A stretch of 64,000 nt of DNA from Bog-756 sp963769765. Lineage in GTDB: Bacteria > Actinomycetota > Acidimicrobiia > Acidimicrobiales > RAAP-2. Positions 18,519-28,082 of this stretch are shown in pieces. A model generated the notes under the pieces. The model saw nothing but the letters and a program-made list of their open reading frames with translations. It ran no database searches and was not told where the DNA came from. The first letter of the stretch is position 1. Each line of letters starts with the position of its first letter. A program made the translations under genes and the position numbers. The stretch is from the NCBI GenBank assembly GCA_963769765.1, contig CAVYNA010000001.1, positions 124,001 to 188,000 of the forward strand. The letters run 5' to 3'.

Positions 18519-19713
18519 CTAGGGCGCCGCTGGGGTGCTGTTAGCGGTGAACCAACTCTGGAGCGCCACACCGTTGCCGATGGTGTTGTTCGGATTTGTC
18601 GGGGTATTCGGTACGCAGGCGATCGTGCTCGACGGGTAACTCGTGGGCAGATTGTAGTTGGAGTTGATGAGCACTGCATTGCCCGGATCCATCGAGTAGT
18701 CGACCAATCCGAGCTGCAGCGTCGAGAGGTACGAGAGCAGCGCAGGTAGCACTGTCGGTGCGTTTGCCTGGCAGGTTGCGGACGAGATGTTGGCGTCGAA
18801 ATTCTTGGGGGAAGACCGGTACCTGACTTGCCACCGCCCCGAAGTCCGCATACCAGGTTTGGGGATCCACGCTGGTTCCAGCAAGGCTGGGCTTGATCCC
18901 ATAGGCGATGTTGGTCCCACTCAGCGCCCATTGCGGAATGCCAAGGAGGGACGTTGCCCACAAGGTGCCCTCGGCGATCACGATGTTGTTGGCTCCCGTT
19001 GCCCGTATGCCGTCGACGAGTGCCTGCATGCCCACATAAGTGACGCCACCAACGGTCCCACCATTACGCCAGATACTCCAGACAAGTTGGAGATCGCCGC
19101 CAGCCTGCACTTCGGTGAGTCGAGGTTCGTTATACAGATCGAAGAAGACCCTCGGGTTGTTGGCGTAGTGGGCGGCAATCAGATTCCAGAAATCTACGGC
19201 ACTCTGCGTGGGCATCACCGGCCCGTTGTACTTCTCCTCCTGGAGCGAGATGACAGCGACCATTCCCAACGAGTTGGCCTGGTTCACAACGGTGTCCAGC
19301 TGGCTCAGGTAGGTCGCGTCGTAGGGAGCCTGGTCGAACAGATGCTCCTGGGCCACCTGGAACCGGACGGTGTTCGCGTGCCACATGGTCCCCGCGGCCT
19401 GTACCTGTTGAGCGATCGCCGACGTTTGGTGGGGCCGGGCGTTGGTGCACCAGATGACGGGTGCCGACAGGCAAGAGACCACGAAGCCATAGGGCACGAA
19501 TTTCGCGCCGTTGGGATCGACGATCTTGTTCCCAACGACGTTGTAGGTCCCGCTTGTGCTTGCAAGAGCGGAACGGGCGGCGGGTCCCCAGACTCCGACC
19601 ATCATCGCGATCATGCCGACGACGATGAGGAGCGCTTTTCCGACGGAATGACCTCGCCTTTTGTCCGGCCGCCGAAACGGCCCCGCGTAGGTGCGTGCCC
19701 CTACCTTGGTCAT
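18519..19713 (-). pseudogene. Secreted GH5-like cellulase, one frameshift (paralogue of 16331-17556)
   Basis: From ATG 19713 the protein carries a signal/anchor (KALLIVVGMIAMMVGVWGPA) and GH5 motifs: FVPYGFVVSCLSA, WHANTVRFQVAQEHLFDQAP, MVAVISLQEEKYNG and VFFDLYNEPR (acid/base Glu). At 18799-18801 the plus-strand AAA (TTT in the gene) shifts the frame. If it were two bases, the reading would continue PQEFDANISSATCQANAP to TAG at 18519-18521. The Glu of VPVFPQEF would then take the nucleophile position. It is clearly related to the plus-strand GH5 (shared DATYLSxxD, LFNEP/LYNEP, YVGMQxLVDxIR). A TATAAT box lies upstream on this strand. Confidence 0.7.
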
Positions 19714-20197
19714 GCGTTGCCCCTTCTAGGAGGGAATCCTGTCCGCAGGTGCGGTCCGGAGGATTCCGTGGCCGTCCCGGTTGCTCCTCTGATTACCACT
19801 ATCAGTGTCTATTATATCACACTGCGTAGTCAAGCGACGTGTGGCGGTATCTCGCCGAGCGCGCCACAACGGGGTCCCGCCTCTCAAATTGCGGGCTGAG
19901 CCATCAATCGGCGAGGCGTGATCGAATCTGCTCGTTCCTCTCCCGTTGCAGGTGACAAACAGACGGTCGGAGTCTTGTCACCCTCCATCACACAGCCGAC
20001 CCGCCTTGAATCCGGTCAAACGGTGCCGGGCACTATGAACTTCCGGTGACGGTGGCAGCTCGATCCACAATATGACTTTGCGCTCGCGGCAGCCAAACAG
20101 GTGCCGGCGTTCCTCCGGTGGCTATTCTCTAACAGAGAATCAATCGACCTGCGCTAGTTCAAGCGGTGCTCAAGGCAGGATCGTCAGGAGGCACCAG
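19714..20197. promoter_or_regulatory. Divergent intergenic region with operator-like inverted repeat
   Basis: This 484-base region separates the minus-strand GH5 gene from the plus-strand phosphoesterase. The inverted repeat CAGTGT (19803-19808) / ACACTG (19819-19824) flanks an AT-rich centre. On the minus strand that centre contains a perfect TATAAT (plus 19811-19816), about 95 bases before the GH5 start. A good -35 at 17-base spacing was not found. The arrangement would let a repressor cover the -10. AGGAGG at 20186-20191 is the ribosome site for the phosphoesterase. Confidence 0.45.
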
Positions 20198-22372
20198 GTG
20201 GCGGATGACAAAGGTGCGAACAGTGTCTCGCGTCGAGCGGTCATCAAGGCTCTTGGAACGGGCGCAATCGTTGCGGGCGGAATGCATCTTCCGCACAGAA
20301 TCATCGAGGCTCGACCTGTTGCTGCACCGAGGCTCAAGGCGTCCCCGACGACGCCGATCAACAATGTGATCATTGTCATGTTCGAGAACCACACGTTCGA
20401 CAACTTCTTCGGAGGGCTCCCCGGTGCCAACGGCATCCAGTCCGCTCCGGCCCCGGACCCGCTCTGGTCGGACATCAGCCATACCTACAGTCACTTCCTC
20501 ACGTCGTTCAACCAGGGGAAGCTTGACGGATTCAACGTCAATGGCGTCGTAAGCTACGGTGAGGCCGACCTTCCGATTCTCTGGAGCTACGCGCGCCAGT
20601 TCGGGCTCAGCGACAACTTCTTCACCTCTGGTGCCACAAGTAGTACGCCAAACCACATCTACATGGTGGCCGCTCAGTCCGGTGAACTCTTCGAGACGTT
20701 CCCGACCGAAGGGCAATGCGGAAGCCCGGCGAATTGCCTGCTCCTGTCCATGACACCGGATGGGAAACAGTATCTCCAGTATCCGTGTGTCGACATCAAT
20801 TCGGTCCCGGAGGAATTGAGCAACGCCGGTATCTCCTGGACGTTCTACAGCGACGAATACATCTGGATGGCACCCGGTTTCATCAAGAATACCGCAGGTT
20901 CACAACATCTGGTCAAGAACTCGCAACGGATACTCTCGGACATCTCGGGGGGGAATCTCGCCAGCGTGTCGTGGGTGTGTCCTGGTGCGTCTGAATCCGA
21001 CCACCCGGCATGGCCGGTCGGTCCGGCGCAGAACTACCTGTCCAACTTGGTGAATGCAGTCATGAGCAGCGACTACTGGTCCGGAACGGCGATCTTTGTG
21101 ACGTGGGATGACTGGGGTGGCTTCTACGACCATGTGATGCCACCGAGTGTCGACGCATACGGCCTCGGTCCGCGAGTTCCACTTCTCGTCATTTCCCCAT
21201 TTGCTAAGAGCGGCTACATCTCTCACCAACAGGGCGAGTTCAGCTCACTCGCGTTATTCGTCGAGAAGAACTGGTCGCTGCCGAGCCTTGGACAGCGCGA
21301 CGCATTGCCGGCAACGAGCGACCTGTTGGACTTCTTCGATTTCGCGCAGGCACCTCAAGCGCCGTTCCTCCAGAAGCAAATACCGGCGCCGTCAATGCTT
21401 GGTGTCCCGTACCATGAGAACGGGCTCGGGAAGAGCGCTGTCTTCCCACAGATTGGCGGCCCCGAGACGGTCTTCAACTTCTATGTCGTGTACACGCTCG
21501 CATCGACTCCGGCGGTCTCTGATGTCCTGATCGACGGAACGCCATATCCGATGACAGTGCTGCGTAAGACCGTACTTTTGCCACCCGGAACGATCTACAC
21601 CTACTCGACGAAGCTTGCGCCGGGTACGCACACCGTTGCGTTCTCGTTCCAGAGCGGAGGCGTGAGTGTCGTGATGCCATTCAACGGGGTGCCGTATCAG
21701 CTGCCGGTAATGCCGTTTGACGTGACTAATCGCACTGTCATCAAGTCGCCTCTCGTGGGCGAGACGCTGACCTTCGTCGCTGAGTACCATGCTCCGTCCG
21801 GACGCAGGCCGCAATTGGCGGAGGTCGATATCGACGGCCAGTCGTTCCCGCTCCAGCGAGTAGGCGTCACCAGGAGGTACCAGTACGCCACCGACCAGCT
21901 CTCTCAGGGCGAGCACTACTTTCGATTCGCATTCTCGGATGGGACCGTCAAAGGCGTGTACGAACAAGGCGAGGTCCTCCATGTCCTGCCATTCGTGCTG
22001 ACAACTGGTCACGTGTCCCCGACCACGGGTGGCGCGACCACGGTGTTCACATTCGGCGTCACCTACACCCACAGTTCCGGCCAATCGCCCAAGAGCGCTC
22101 TTCTCTATATCGACGGTGCCCCATATCCGATGATCCAGCAGTCCGGCACTCCGAAGAGCGGCGCGCTCTACACCGCGCAGCTGACACTGCTTCCGGGCAA
22201 CCACAAGTACTATTTCGTGTTCAATGACGGCGAGACCAGTTACCCGGAACCGTATGGCCCGGCCTCATTCGATGGTCCAACGGTGTCGAAGGACTTCCAA
22301 GGGCCCGTGACAAGGTCCCCAGGATCCGCTCCACCCGATCGGAATGCGGGGCTGTCGCCCGATCCACCGTGA
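20198..22372 (+). CDS. Tat-exported phosphoesterase (phospholipase C / acid phosphatase family) with Ig-like repeats
   Basis: The start is GTG 20198, six bases after a perfect AGGAGG; the longer frame upstream is discarded. The 724-residue protein has a Tat signal (VSRRAVIKALGTGAIVAGGM). The phosphoesterase domain shows NVIIVMFENHTFDNFFGG (the metal/Thr-nucleophile region), GLSDNFFTSGATSSTPNH, FVTWDDWGGFYDHV and GLGPRVPLLVISPFAKSG. This family includes bacterial phospholipase C and acid phosphatases, which cleave phosphate esters outside the cell. After about residue 430 come three repeats of the form vDxxG..Y.M......L.PG.H.Y.F...DG, probably Ig-like binding modules. Substrate is unknown. Confidence 0.8.
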   Translation: MADDKGANSVSRRAVIKALGTGAIVAGGMHLPHRIIEARPVAAPRLKASPTTPINNVIIVMFENHTFDNFFGGLPGANGIQSAPAPDPLWSDISHTYSHFLTSFNQGKLDGFNVNGVVSYGEADLPILWSYARQFGLSDNFFTSGATSSTPNHIYMVAAQSGELFETFPTEGQCGSPANCLLLSMTPDGKQYLQYPCVDINSVPEELSNAGISWTFYSDEYIWMAPGFIKNTAGSQHLVKNSQRILSDISGGNLASVSWVCPGASESDHPAWPVGPAQNYLSNLVNAVMSSDYWSGTAIFVTWDDWGGFYDHVMPPSVDAYGLGPRVPLLVISPFAKSGYISHQQGEFSSLALFVEKNWSLPSLGQRDALPATSDLLDFFDFAQAPQAPFLQKQIPAPSMLGVPYHENGLGKSAVFPQIGGPETVFNFYVVYTLASTPAVSDVLIDGTPYPMTVLRKTVLLPPGTIYTYSTKLAPGTHTVAFSFQSGGVSVVMPFNGVPYQLPVMPFDVTNRTVIKSPLVGETLTFVAEYHAPSGRRPQLAEVDIDGQSFPLQRVGVTRRYQYATDQLSQGEHYFRFAFSDGTVKGVYEQGEVLHVLPFVLTTGHVSPTTGGATTVFTFGVTYTHSSGQSPKSALLYIDGAPYPMIQQSGTPKSGALYTAQLTLLPGNHKYYFVFNDGETSYPEPYGPASFDGPTVSKDFQGPVTRSPGSAPPDRNAGLSPDPP

Positions 22373-22444
22373 GGGGTCTCCGTAGGGTGGTCCTGTCAGC
22401 TGGTACCGACTCGCGCAATTCGGCAGTGCACGATGGATGTGAGG

Positions 22445-23323
22445 TCACGACACGATCGGGAGGGTGAGGCTGTACTCCTGTACCGGTTGCGCGGGGTTTG
22501 CCGGCCTGGCGAAGACCCGAAGCGTCCCGGTTCCGGTACCTTTCCCGTTGAAGGGAACGGTCTGCGTGAAGGATGCGCCGACCACCGCGGTATTGGTGAC
22601 CGCTGCCAAGAGACGACCGGTCGAGTCCGAGAGCTGGATGTCGTAGGTGCCATTGATCGAAGTGAGGCCCGAGAGCTGGAGCGCTCCCTGCAGACTGTCG
22701 CCAACGGCAGGGTTCTCGAGCAGGACGCCGGGAAGCGCGCCGCTCACCTGCGCCCGTCCGACCGGGTTCGACATGTCGACACCCGCGAAGTTGACGACCT
22801 GCGTCTTGCTCACCTGTATCGTGACGCTCTTCACGTTCGGGTAGGCGGTGAGGGTGTAGACGACCTGCCCGAGGCGTGCCGACAACGCCGCGGGTGGACC
22901 CGGTTCGGCAAACTGCGGGCTGAAGTTGACGACGGCCACACCATTCTTGATCTGCAGTCCGCGCATGACCGTACCGCTCGGGATCGCCGTGCCGAGGCCG
23001 GCTGAGACCTCCGTGGGATCGGGGCCTCCGAGCAGTTGCTGCATGGCCAAGTACCTTGGGTCCGATGCCGAGTTCACGATACGGTGGGCGACGCCGAGCT
23101 GCGTTCCCCGAACGAAGTACAACGGCAGGACGAGCTGCGGGTGCGGGTTCGTGGTGGTCGTCGTCGACTTGGCGGGTGCCGTGGTCGACGGATGGTCGGT
23201 GGAGGACGTCGACGGTGAAGGGGTGCCACCGCTGCAGGCCACGACACTCACGGCGAGCGCAATGAGCAGCGCGACAGACAGCCGACGCCGGTTCCGGAGC
23301 GGCCCATGCAGATGGCTCGTCAT
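22445..23323 (-). CDS. GerMN-domain lipoprotein with Gmad2-like domain
   Basis: ATG 23323 is preferred; an in-frame start at 23359 also exists. The signal ends in a lipobox (VSVVACSGG), so the mature protein would be lipid-anchored. A Ser/Thr-rich linker leads to a GerMN domain (LPLYFVRGTQLGVAHRIV ... AIPSGTVMRGLQIKNGVAVV, then SVTIQVSKTQVVNF). The C-terminal third (NPAVGDSLQGALQLSGLTSI to SLTLPIVS) resembles the Gmad2 Ig-like domain seen with spore-germination proteins. In actinobacteria such proteins are cell-surface lipoproteins, often near LpqB-type genes, without a link to spores. The function is not known. Confidence 0.8.
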   Translation of the reverse strand: MTSHLHGPLRNRRRLSVALLIALAVSVVACSGGTPSPSTSSTDHPSTTAPAKSTTTTTNPHPQLVLPLYFVRGTQLGVAHRIVNSASDPRYLAMQQLLGGPDPTEVSAGLGTAIPSGTVMRGLQIKNGVAVVNFSPQFAEPGPPAALSARLGQVVYTLTAYPNVKSVTIQVSKTQVVNFAGVDMSNPVGRAQVSGALPGVLLENPAVGDSLQGALQLSGLTSINGTYDIQLSDSTGRLLAAVTNTAVVGASFTQTVPFNGKGTGTGTLRVFARPANPAQPVQEYSLTLPIVS

Positions 23324-23407
23324 GCTCAGCGAGATCCTCTCATCGAGTGGTGACCGCATCGGTGAACGCGAGCGAGTCCGACCGGTTCGTGTATGGGATG
23401 GGATGGC

Positions 23408-23617
23408 TCAGGTACGCAGATAGTAGAAGCGGGCGATGATGAGCGCCGTCAGGACGAGGACGACGACGGCGATGACGGCGGTCAGCCATCGCTGTACGCC
23501 TGCGAAGCGACCGGCCCCGTCGTCGATCGCGGCCAGCACCTCGTGCACGACGATCAGGACCAGCGCGGTCGCTATGACGACGATGCCGAGCGGTGCGCTC
23601 GCGACGAGGGTCTTCAC
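23408..23617 (-). CDS. Small membrane protein (69 residues)
   Basis: GTG 23617 overlaps the stop of the upstream gene by four bases (GTGA), which fixes the start. The product has two strongly hydrophobic segments (SAPLGIVVIATALVLIVVHE and LTAVIAVVVLVLTALIIARF) and a short basic C-terminus (YYLRT). It is the last gene of a three-gene coupled operon with the membrane proteins at 23614-23976 and 23973-25301. No family recognised. Confidence 0.65.
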   Translation of the reverse strand: MKTLVASAPLGIVVIATALVLIVVHEVLAAIDDGAGRFAGVQRWLTAVIAVVVLVLTALIIARFYYLRT

Positions 23618-23976
23618 GAAGTGGTCCTCCTGAGCGCGTCCCGAACGCCGGCGATCGCGTTGACCGCCCCCGCGGCGATCAGCAGCGCTCCCACCGAGCC
23701 GATCGGATGCCACCACCCGATCTCGACGAAGAAGAGCGCGTAGAAGCAGACGAGCGAGGCGCCCGTGCCGAGGACGACGCAGCCGGCGAACGCGGCCTCG
23801 TCGAACTCGATCCAGCAGGTCGCCGCCCAACCCGTCCCGGCGACGAGCGCCGCAAGGATGAGGCCGGAACGGATCGGGGAGTGTGCGTCGGCGAACGTCA
23901 TCCAAGCGCCGATGCCGCAGATCGCTGCGGTCGCGGCATCGACCAGCAGTCTGGTCCGACGGAGGCGAAGGCTCAC
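23614..23976 (-). CDS. Membrane protein of unknown function (120 residues)
   Basis: The start at 23976 overlaps the preceding stop by four bases. Four predicted membrane segments are visible (VDAATAAICGIGAWMTFADA; SGLILAALVAGTGWAATCWI; FAGCVVLGTGASLVCFYALF; SVGALLIAAGAVNAIAGV). There is no recognisable catalytic motif. Strict overlaps on both sides suggest it acts with its neighbours, probably as an accessory subunit of the large membrane protein encoded upstream. Confidence 0.65.
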   Translation of the reverse strand: MSLRLRRTRLLVDAATAAICGIGAWMTFADAHSPIRSGLILAALVAGTGWAATCWIEFDEAAFAGCVVLGTGASLVCFYALFFVEIGWWHPIGSVGALLIAAGAVNAIAGVRDALRRTTS

Positions 23977-25301
23977 ACGCCACCTCCGAGGTAGGTCGTC
24001 GTCGTCGTCCCGGGCTGCGTCGTGGTGGTGATTGGCCGGGTGGTCGTCGTGCTCTTCGGCCGCGTCGTCGTGGTCGGCTTCGGCCGCGTGGTGGGCGGCG
24101 GCTTCGGACGCGTGGTGGGGGCCGGCTTCGGTTTGGGCGGTGGCGGCTTCGGCCGCGTCGTCGGCGTCACGGTCGGGTGCTGGTGGGGACGGATGATCGG
24201 GGCCGGGTGCCGAGGAGGTGCGCTCTTCTTGACTTGCAGCACGAGTGCAGTGGGCGTGCGGTAGACGACGTGGACATCCCCCGTCTTGAGGAGCTCGTCG
24301 ACGAACGTGCTGATCCAGTTCGACGGATTCCCCTGGAAGTCGACCCCGTAGTTGGTCTCACTGCTGGTCAGGTAGATGTACGTCGGCACTCTCGACACCG
24401 GCAGGCGTTCTGAGAGCTGGCCGCTCTTGAGATTGATCAGGTTGCCGACTTCGAGGAGTCGGTACACCCCGACGTGTGCGTAGTAGAGCGGCTCGTCTCG
24501 ATTGGCGACGTAGACGACCGCGCCGTTCGGAACGTGCCCATGGATCCACACCGCGGCGGCGAGGTCGCCCGGGGCGATCGCCTCGAATGATTCATTGCCG
24601 TAGCGGTCGAGTGGGAACAGGACCAACAGCGCCACGGCGACGGCGAGGCAGATGGCCACCGAGGATCGCACCAGGGGAACACGATCGATCAGGCTCGCGA
24701 TCAGCACGGCAGCCGGCGCAAGGCTGAAGAGCAGAACGCGCAGTGCGACCTCGCCGCCGTAGCTGACCGCGCCGGCGACGGCGATCGGCGCCGCGGCGAC
24801 GATCGCCATCGTCCACATCGTCCGTCCGCGGCGCCAGAGTACCCAGAACCCTGCGAGTGCACCGAGCCAGGTCAGCGCGGCAGCGAGGAGGCGCCCGTAC
24901 TGGACGAGCGACCGACCGAGAGTCGCTCCCTGGAGCCGCGCGCCCACGGTCGAGTTGAGCGTCGAGCCGACCTGGCCGGCCGATCCGAAGACCTTGGACA
25001 GGTGGTTCGACCAGTACGTGTGGCCCTCCCACGAGAGCCACGCCCACACCATGACGGCCATCAGCAGCCAGAGCATCCGCAAGCCGGTCCGGCCGGTCAG
25101 CATGAATACGAAGAAGACCAGGCAGAGCGCTGCGGGCGTGATCTGGTGGGTAACCGCCGATGCGCCGACCAGGACAAGGAGCACCGTCAGCATGGCGAGC
25201 CGATGCCTCGTCGTCGGCCTCGACTCCGGCACTTCGTAGGTGGTCGCCCCGAAGGGCGGTTGCAGTGTGCGAGCCGACGCCCGAGTCAGCCGATCCCACA
25301 C
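23973..25301 (-). CDS. Polytopic membrane protein, C-terminal part, with Thr/Pro/Lys-rich tail
   Basis: This 442-residue frame has seven or more hydrophobic helices (from RLAMLTVLLVLVGASAVTH to LAVAVALLVLFPLD). An extracytoplasmic domain follows, containing AAAVWIHGHVPNGAVVYVAN and YIYLTSSETNYGVDFQGNPS. The layout resembles GT-C-type or PMT-like integral membrane glycosyltransferases, whose soluble domain comes last. The end is a low-complexity tail of TTRPKP-type repeats. Upstream sequence (25302-26000) encodes earlier transmembrane segments in other frames, so the real protein probably starts farther upstream and this start is internal. It is the first gene of a coupled operon with two small membrane proteins. 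Confidence 0.6.
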   Translation of the reverse strand: MWDRLTRASARTLQPPFGATTYEVPESRPTTRHRLAMLTVLLVLVGASAVTHQITPAALCLVFFVFMLTGRTGLRMLWLLMAVMVWAWLSWEGHTYWSNHLSKVFGSAGQVGSTLNSTVGARLQGATLGRSLVQYGRLLAAALTWLGALAGFWVLWRRGRTMWTMAIVAAAPIAVAGAVSYGGEVALRVLLFSLAPAAVLIASLIDRVPLVRSSVAICLAVAVALLVLFPLDRYGNESFEAIAPGDLAAAVWIHGHVPNGAVVYVANRDEPLYYAHVGVYRLLEVGNLINLKSGQLSERLPVSRVPTYIYLTSSETNYGVDFQGNPSNWISTFVDELLKTGDVHVVYRTPTALVLQVKKSAPPRHPAPIIRPHQHPTVTPTTRPKPPPPKPKPAPTTRPKPPPTTRPKPTTTTRPKSTTTTRPITTTTQPGTTTTTYLGGGV

Positions 25302-26000
25302 CGGCGTCGCGACAAGGGCTGGACGATCCGCGGGAGATTATTACCCTGGCAGGAGGAGAAACCGAGTAGCGATCGCCACTGCCGCGAGGAAGAGGGAGGG
25401 GAGCACGCCCTGCGAGGGAGAGAAATAGTCCTGATCGATCCAGTTGCCGGCGAGGGGGTTCGCCGCACCGACCCGCCGCGTGCTAGCGGCGTGTGGAGGC
25501 AGGTGTTGGCGATGGCCTCGATGGGAACCGGGACGGCGAGGTTCCGGGCTGGGCCGGGCAGGCCACCTCGCAAGAACCAGAGCGTGGAGACCCCCATTGC
25601 GCGGGCCCGCATGCCGGCGGCGACGGGGCGCCGGCCACGACATCCGGACGTCGAGTCGCGCGGGAGGGCCTGGCCCGTCCTCCCCAGGTACTCGCTGAGA
25701 GCCCACGACGTGGTGGGCGGTGGGGGATGGAGCCACGTAGAACGTGTCATCCAGGTCGAGGGCAAACGGCACGAGGAGCACGACCATGGCCAGCGTACGT
25801 GAAGCATGGCGCGGAAGCCCGGGTACCGAGATCGCTGCCAGCTTGTCGATCGCCCAGACCAAGCCAGCCACAGGACAGTGAGCTCCTCTGGCGGGACCAA
25901 TCGCCTTCGCCTGGTACGGGTGGATCGAAGAGAGCGAGACCTTCAGGAAACGGCCGCGGCGGCCGCCATGAGATAGGGGAGCGCGGCGAGCAGTCCCGCC
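25302..26000 (-). pseudogene. Frameshifted N-terminal part of the polytopic membrane protein
   Basis: On the minus strand, shifting frames give segments that fit the missing front of the protein at 23973-25301. They are AIDKLAAISVPG, a helix in TLAMVVLLVPFALDLDDTFY, VGSQ, NLAVPVPIEAIANTCLHTP, NWIDQDYFSPSQGVLPSLFL and AAVAIATRFLLLPG. The last helix lies immediately before the intact frame and in a different phase, so one shift is near 25310-25340 and several more are upstream. The 5' limit is uncertain. Confidence 0.4.
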
Positions 26001-26878
26001 GAGAATCGATCGCACGTTGCTCTTGGTCCCTCGCGGCGCTCGGCCAACCCGAAGCCTGCCGGCGGTGCCGGCGCCTTCAGGCGCCTTCAATGGTCTGCAC
26101 GGTCAGTCGCGCCACGTTTCTCGCCACAGTGCGTGCCACGTCACATTTCTCCAGAAGTGCCCAATCATCTGCCCCCTCGCCGCGTCCTCCGAGACACGTT
26201 GAGCTCTTCTTTTCCGCTGTTCGGCTTCGGCGCCTCCGGCACCCGCAGGGCGAACTGCTGCCGGGCTTGTCTCCTGGCTGGGCTCCGTGGTGAGGCTCCA
26301 TGTCAGATCCGCCGTGGACCGGCGGACAGGCTACACCCGGTGGCCTTGCTGGTGATTCGGCGGGGCGGGGGCGCGGTGTTGCGTGGGAGGTGCTTCGAGG
26401 GTGGATACGATGAACGAACTCGAACAGCTGCAGATCAGCGAGGGCGACCCTCCTAGAAGCGTTGATCTCGAGGATCCACGGTAGGAGACGGCGGCGTCTG
26501 ATCGCAATTGCCGGTCGCCGGCTGCGGATCGTCAGCGTCCTTGTCCCTCTGTCCGGCATGCATCTCGCATTGATGAACAACAGAATCGAGAATCTGGACT
26601 CGAAGGTGACCCAGCAGTATGGACCAAATCCGCGAGTTGATTCCCAATCGGACCTCAATTCGGTCAAGGGGTGGTGACCACCAGCGGTCGCCTGTATCGA
26701 GACGGTAGAGTGCGCTCGAAGGGCTGTGCACGAGGCTTCATCGAGATGGGTACCCGGGCATGCACCGGGGACGTAACCGGTGATCCGGATCCTCCATCTG
26801 GGTGGAGCCATGCAACCTTCCCGGTCCCGGGCGTGAAGGCGAATAGAGCAGGCCTTCCGACCGAGTGACTACGAGCAC
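26001..26878. other. Region without a confident gene; possible LytR/Cps2A-like remnant
   Basis: No frame here is convincing on either strand. One plus-strand stretch near 26480-26660 reads RRRRLIAIAGRRLRIVSVLV, then LALMNNRIENLDSKV. That order of basic residues, hydrophobic residues and NxRIExLD recalls the membrane anchor of LytR-CpsA-Psr proteins, but nothing further downstream supports the family. A short frame MNELEQLQISEGDPPRSVDL starts at ATG 26410 and stops soon after. Indel density is high around this region. Confidence 0.3.
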
Positions 26879-27836
26879 TTAAAGCCGAAGCGGCGGTTCC
26901 AGTCGAGATCGTCGCTCGCATGCCCCGGTCAGGTGGCCGAGACCCGCGAGGGTGAGGCCGAGGCGAAGCACGAGCGCTCGGGACGCTCCGCCTACGTCTC
27001 CACGGCGGGAGTGCTGGCCACGGCGCTGGGCAGGCCCTCGGTCGGTGCCGCTTCACCAACCCGTCGCTCGGCCTCGAGGGGGTGAGGTTCGCCCATCTGA
27101 CCGATCACTTCCTCGGACCTTGCCCCGGTTGACTTGGAAGCAGCACGCCTGGGGACGTGCTTCCACTTGAGACGCAGCTCGTGGACGAAGTGGCTGCACG
27201 GTGGCGTTCGAGCCTCGTCAAGGATGACCCTTGGATGGGAGATTGATGTAGTAGCCGGTGGCGCATTTCCATGTCGCTGATGGTTGTCGGTGGAAATAGC
27301 CGATCGCCTCGAGGTCGTCGCGGCGCACTGCCATCGCGGCGCCGATGACATGAAGGATCGGCGCCGGTTCGACTGGCAATCCCTTGTATGCGCAGCCGAA
27401 CACCCAGTCGTATTCGTACGGGAACCAGCAGGGGCGCGGCGTGGGGTGCACCGGTAACGGACGTACCCGACGGCGATAGCCGAAGATCCACGAAAGAGCA
27501 AGGGATTCCGCTTCGAGCCAGTCCGTTCCGGCGGCCGCCGTCGTCGTCGAGAAATGCGGTGGCCCGGCCCACCGCGATCTCCGCGCCGTGGTCTGCACCC
27601 CAACGGGGGACTGCCATTGATGCCGGTTCCAAACCACACGAATGGGCATCGGGCCGTGGCACAACTCCCTTCCGGCCATTGCTCGCGGCAGCGATCGAAC
27701 AGGAGGTCGTTGTGGTCGATCGAGAGGATGATCTCCAGCGGTAAGCCTTCGTGGTCCGGCTCGCGGATTCGACCGCGTCACCCAGGAGAGCCCGACGATC
27801 CATCGTGTACACGCAGATGACCACCGACACATTCAC
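26879..27836 (-). pseudogene. Glycosyltransferase family 2, several frameshifts
   Basis: From GTG 27836 the minus strand reads VNVSVVICVYTMDRRALLGD, a GT2 N-terminus. Further pieces in other frames are IAVGRATAFLDDD (the DDD nucleotide-sugar motif), TDWLEAESLALSWIFGYRRR, WFPYEYDWVFGCAYKGLP, HVIGAAMAVRRDDLEAIGYF and CATGYYINLPSKGH. Farther on come HFVHELRLKWKHVPRRA and an Ala/Leu-rich end, closing at TAA 26879-26881. The arrangement is that of actinobacterial polysaccharide GT2s with a W-K-x-x-x-R motif near the end. It opens the damaged polysaccharide block. Confidence 0.6.
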
Positions 27837-28082
27837 GAGCAAGGCCGCGCTCGCGGCGTCGCCCTCCATCAGCCACACCCCCCCCCGGAGCCGCCCTGCG
27901 CGTGCCGCGCCATGGTGAGTTTCCTCGCCGCGGGCGCTCTCGCTGTCCGTCGCCGTTCGTGTTTTTTGCGTTCCCGCACGCAGATGGCGGACTGGACTGT
28001 CGATGTAGCAGGTGAGAAGGCCGCTCGCTGGGCGGGCGCGGTCCGGGAAGCGCCGCGGTGATGTGCCGCCGATCCACTGCCG

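Noticed and set aside
26400..26660. LytR-CpsA-Psr gene
   Set aside because: Only an anchor-like N-terminus is suggested. The catalytic domain is not found in any frame nearby.
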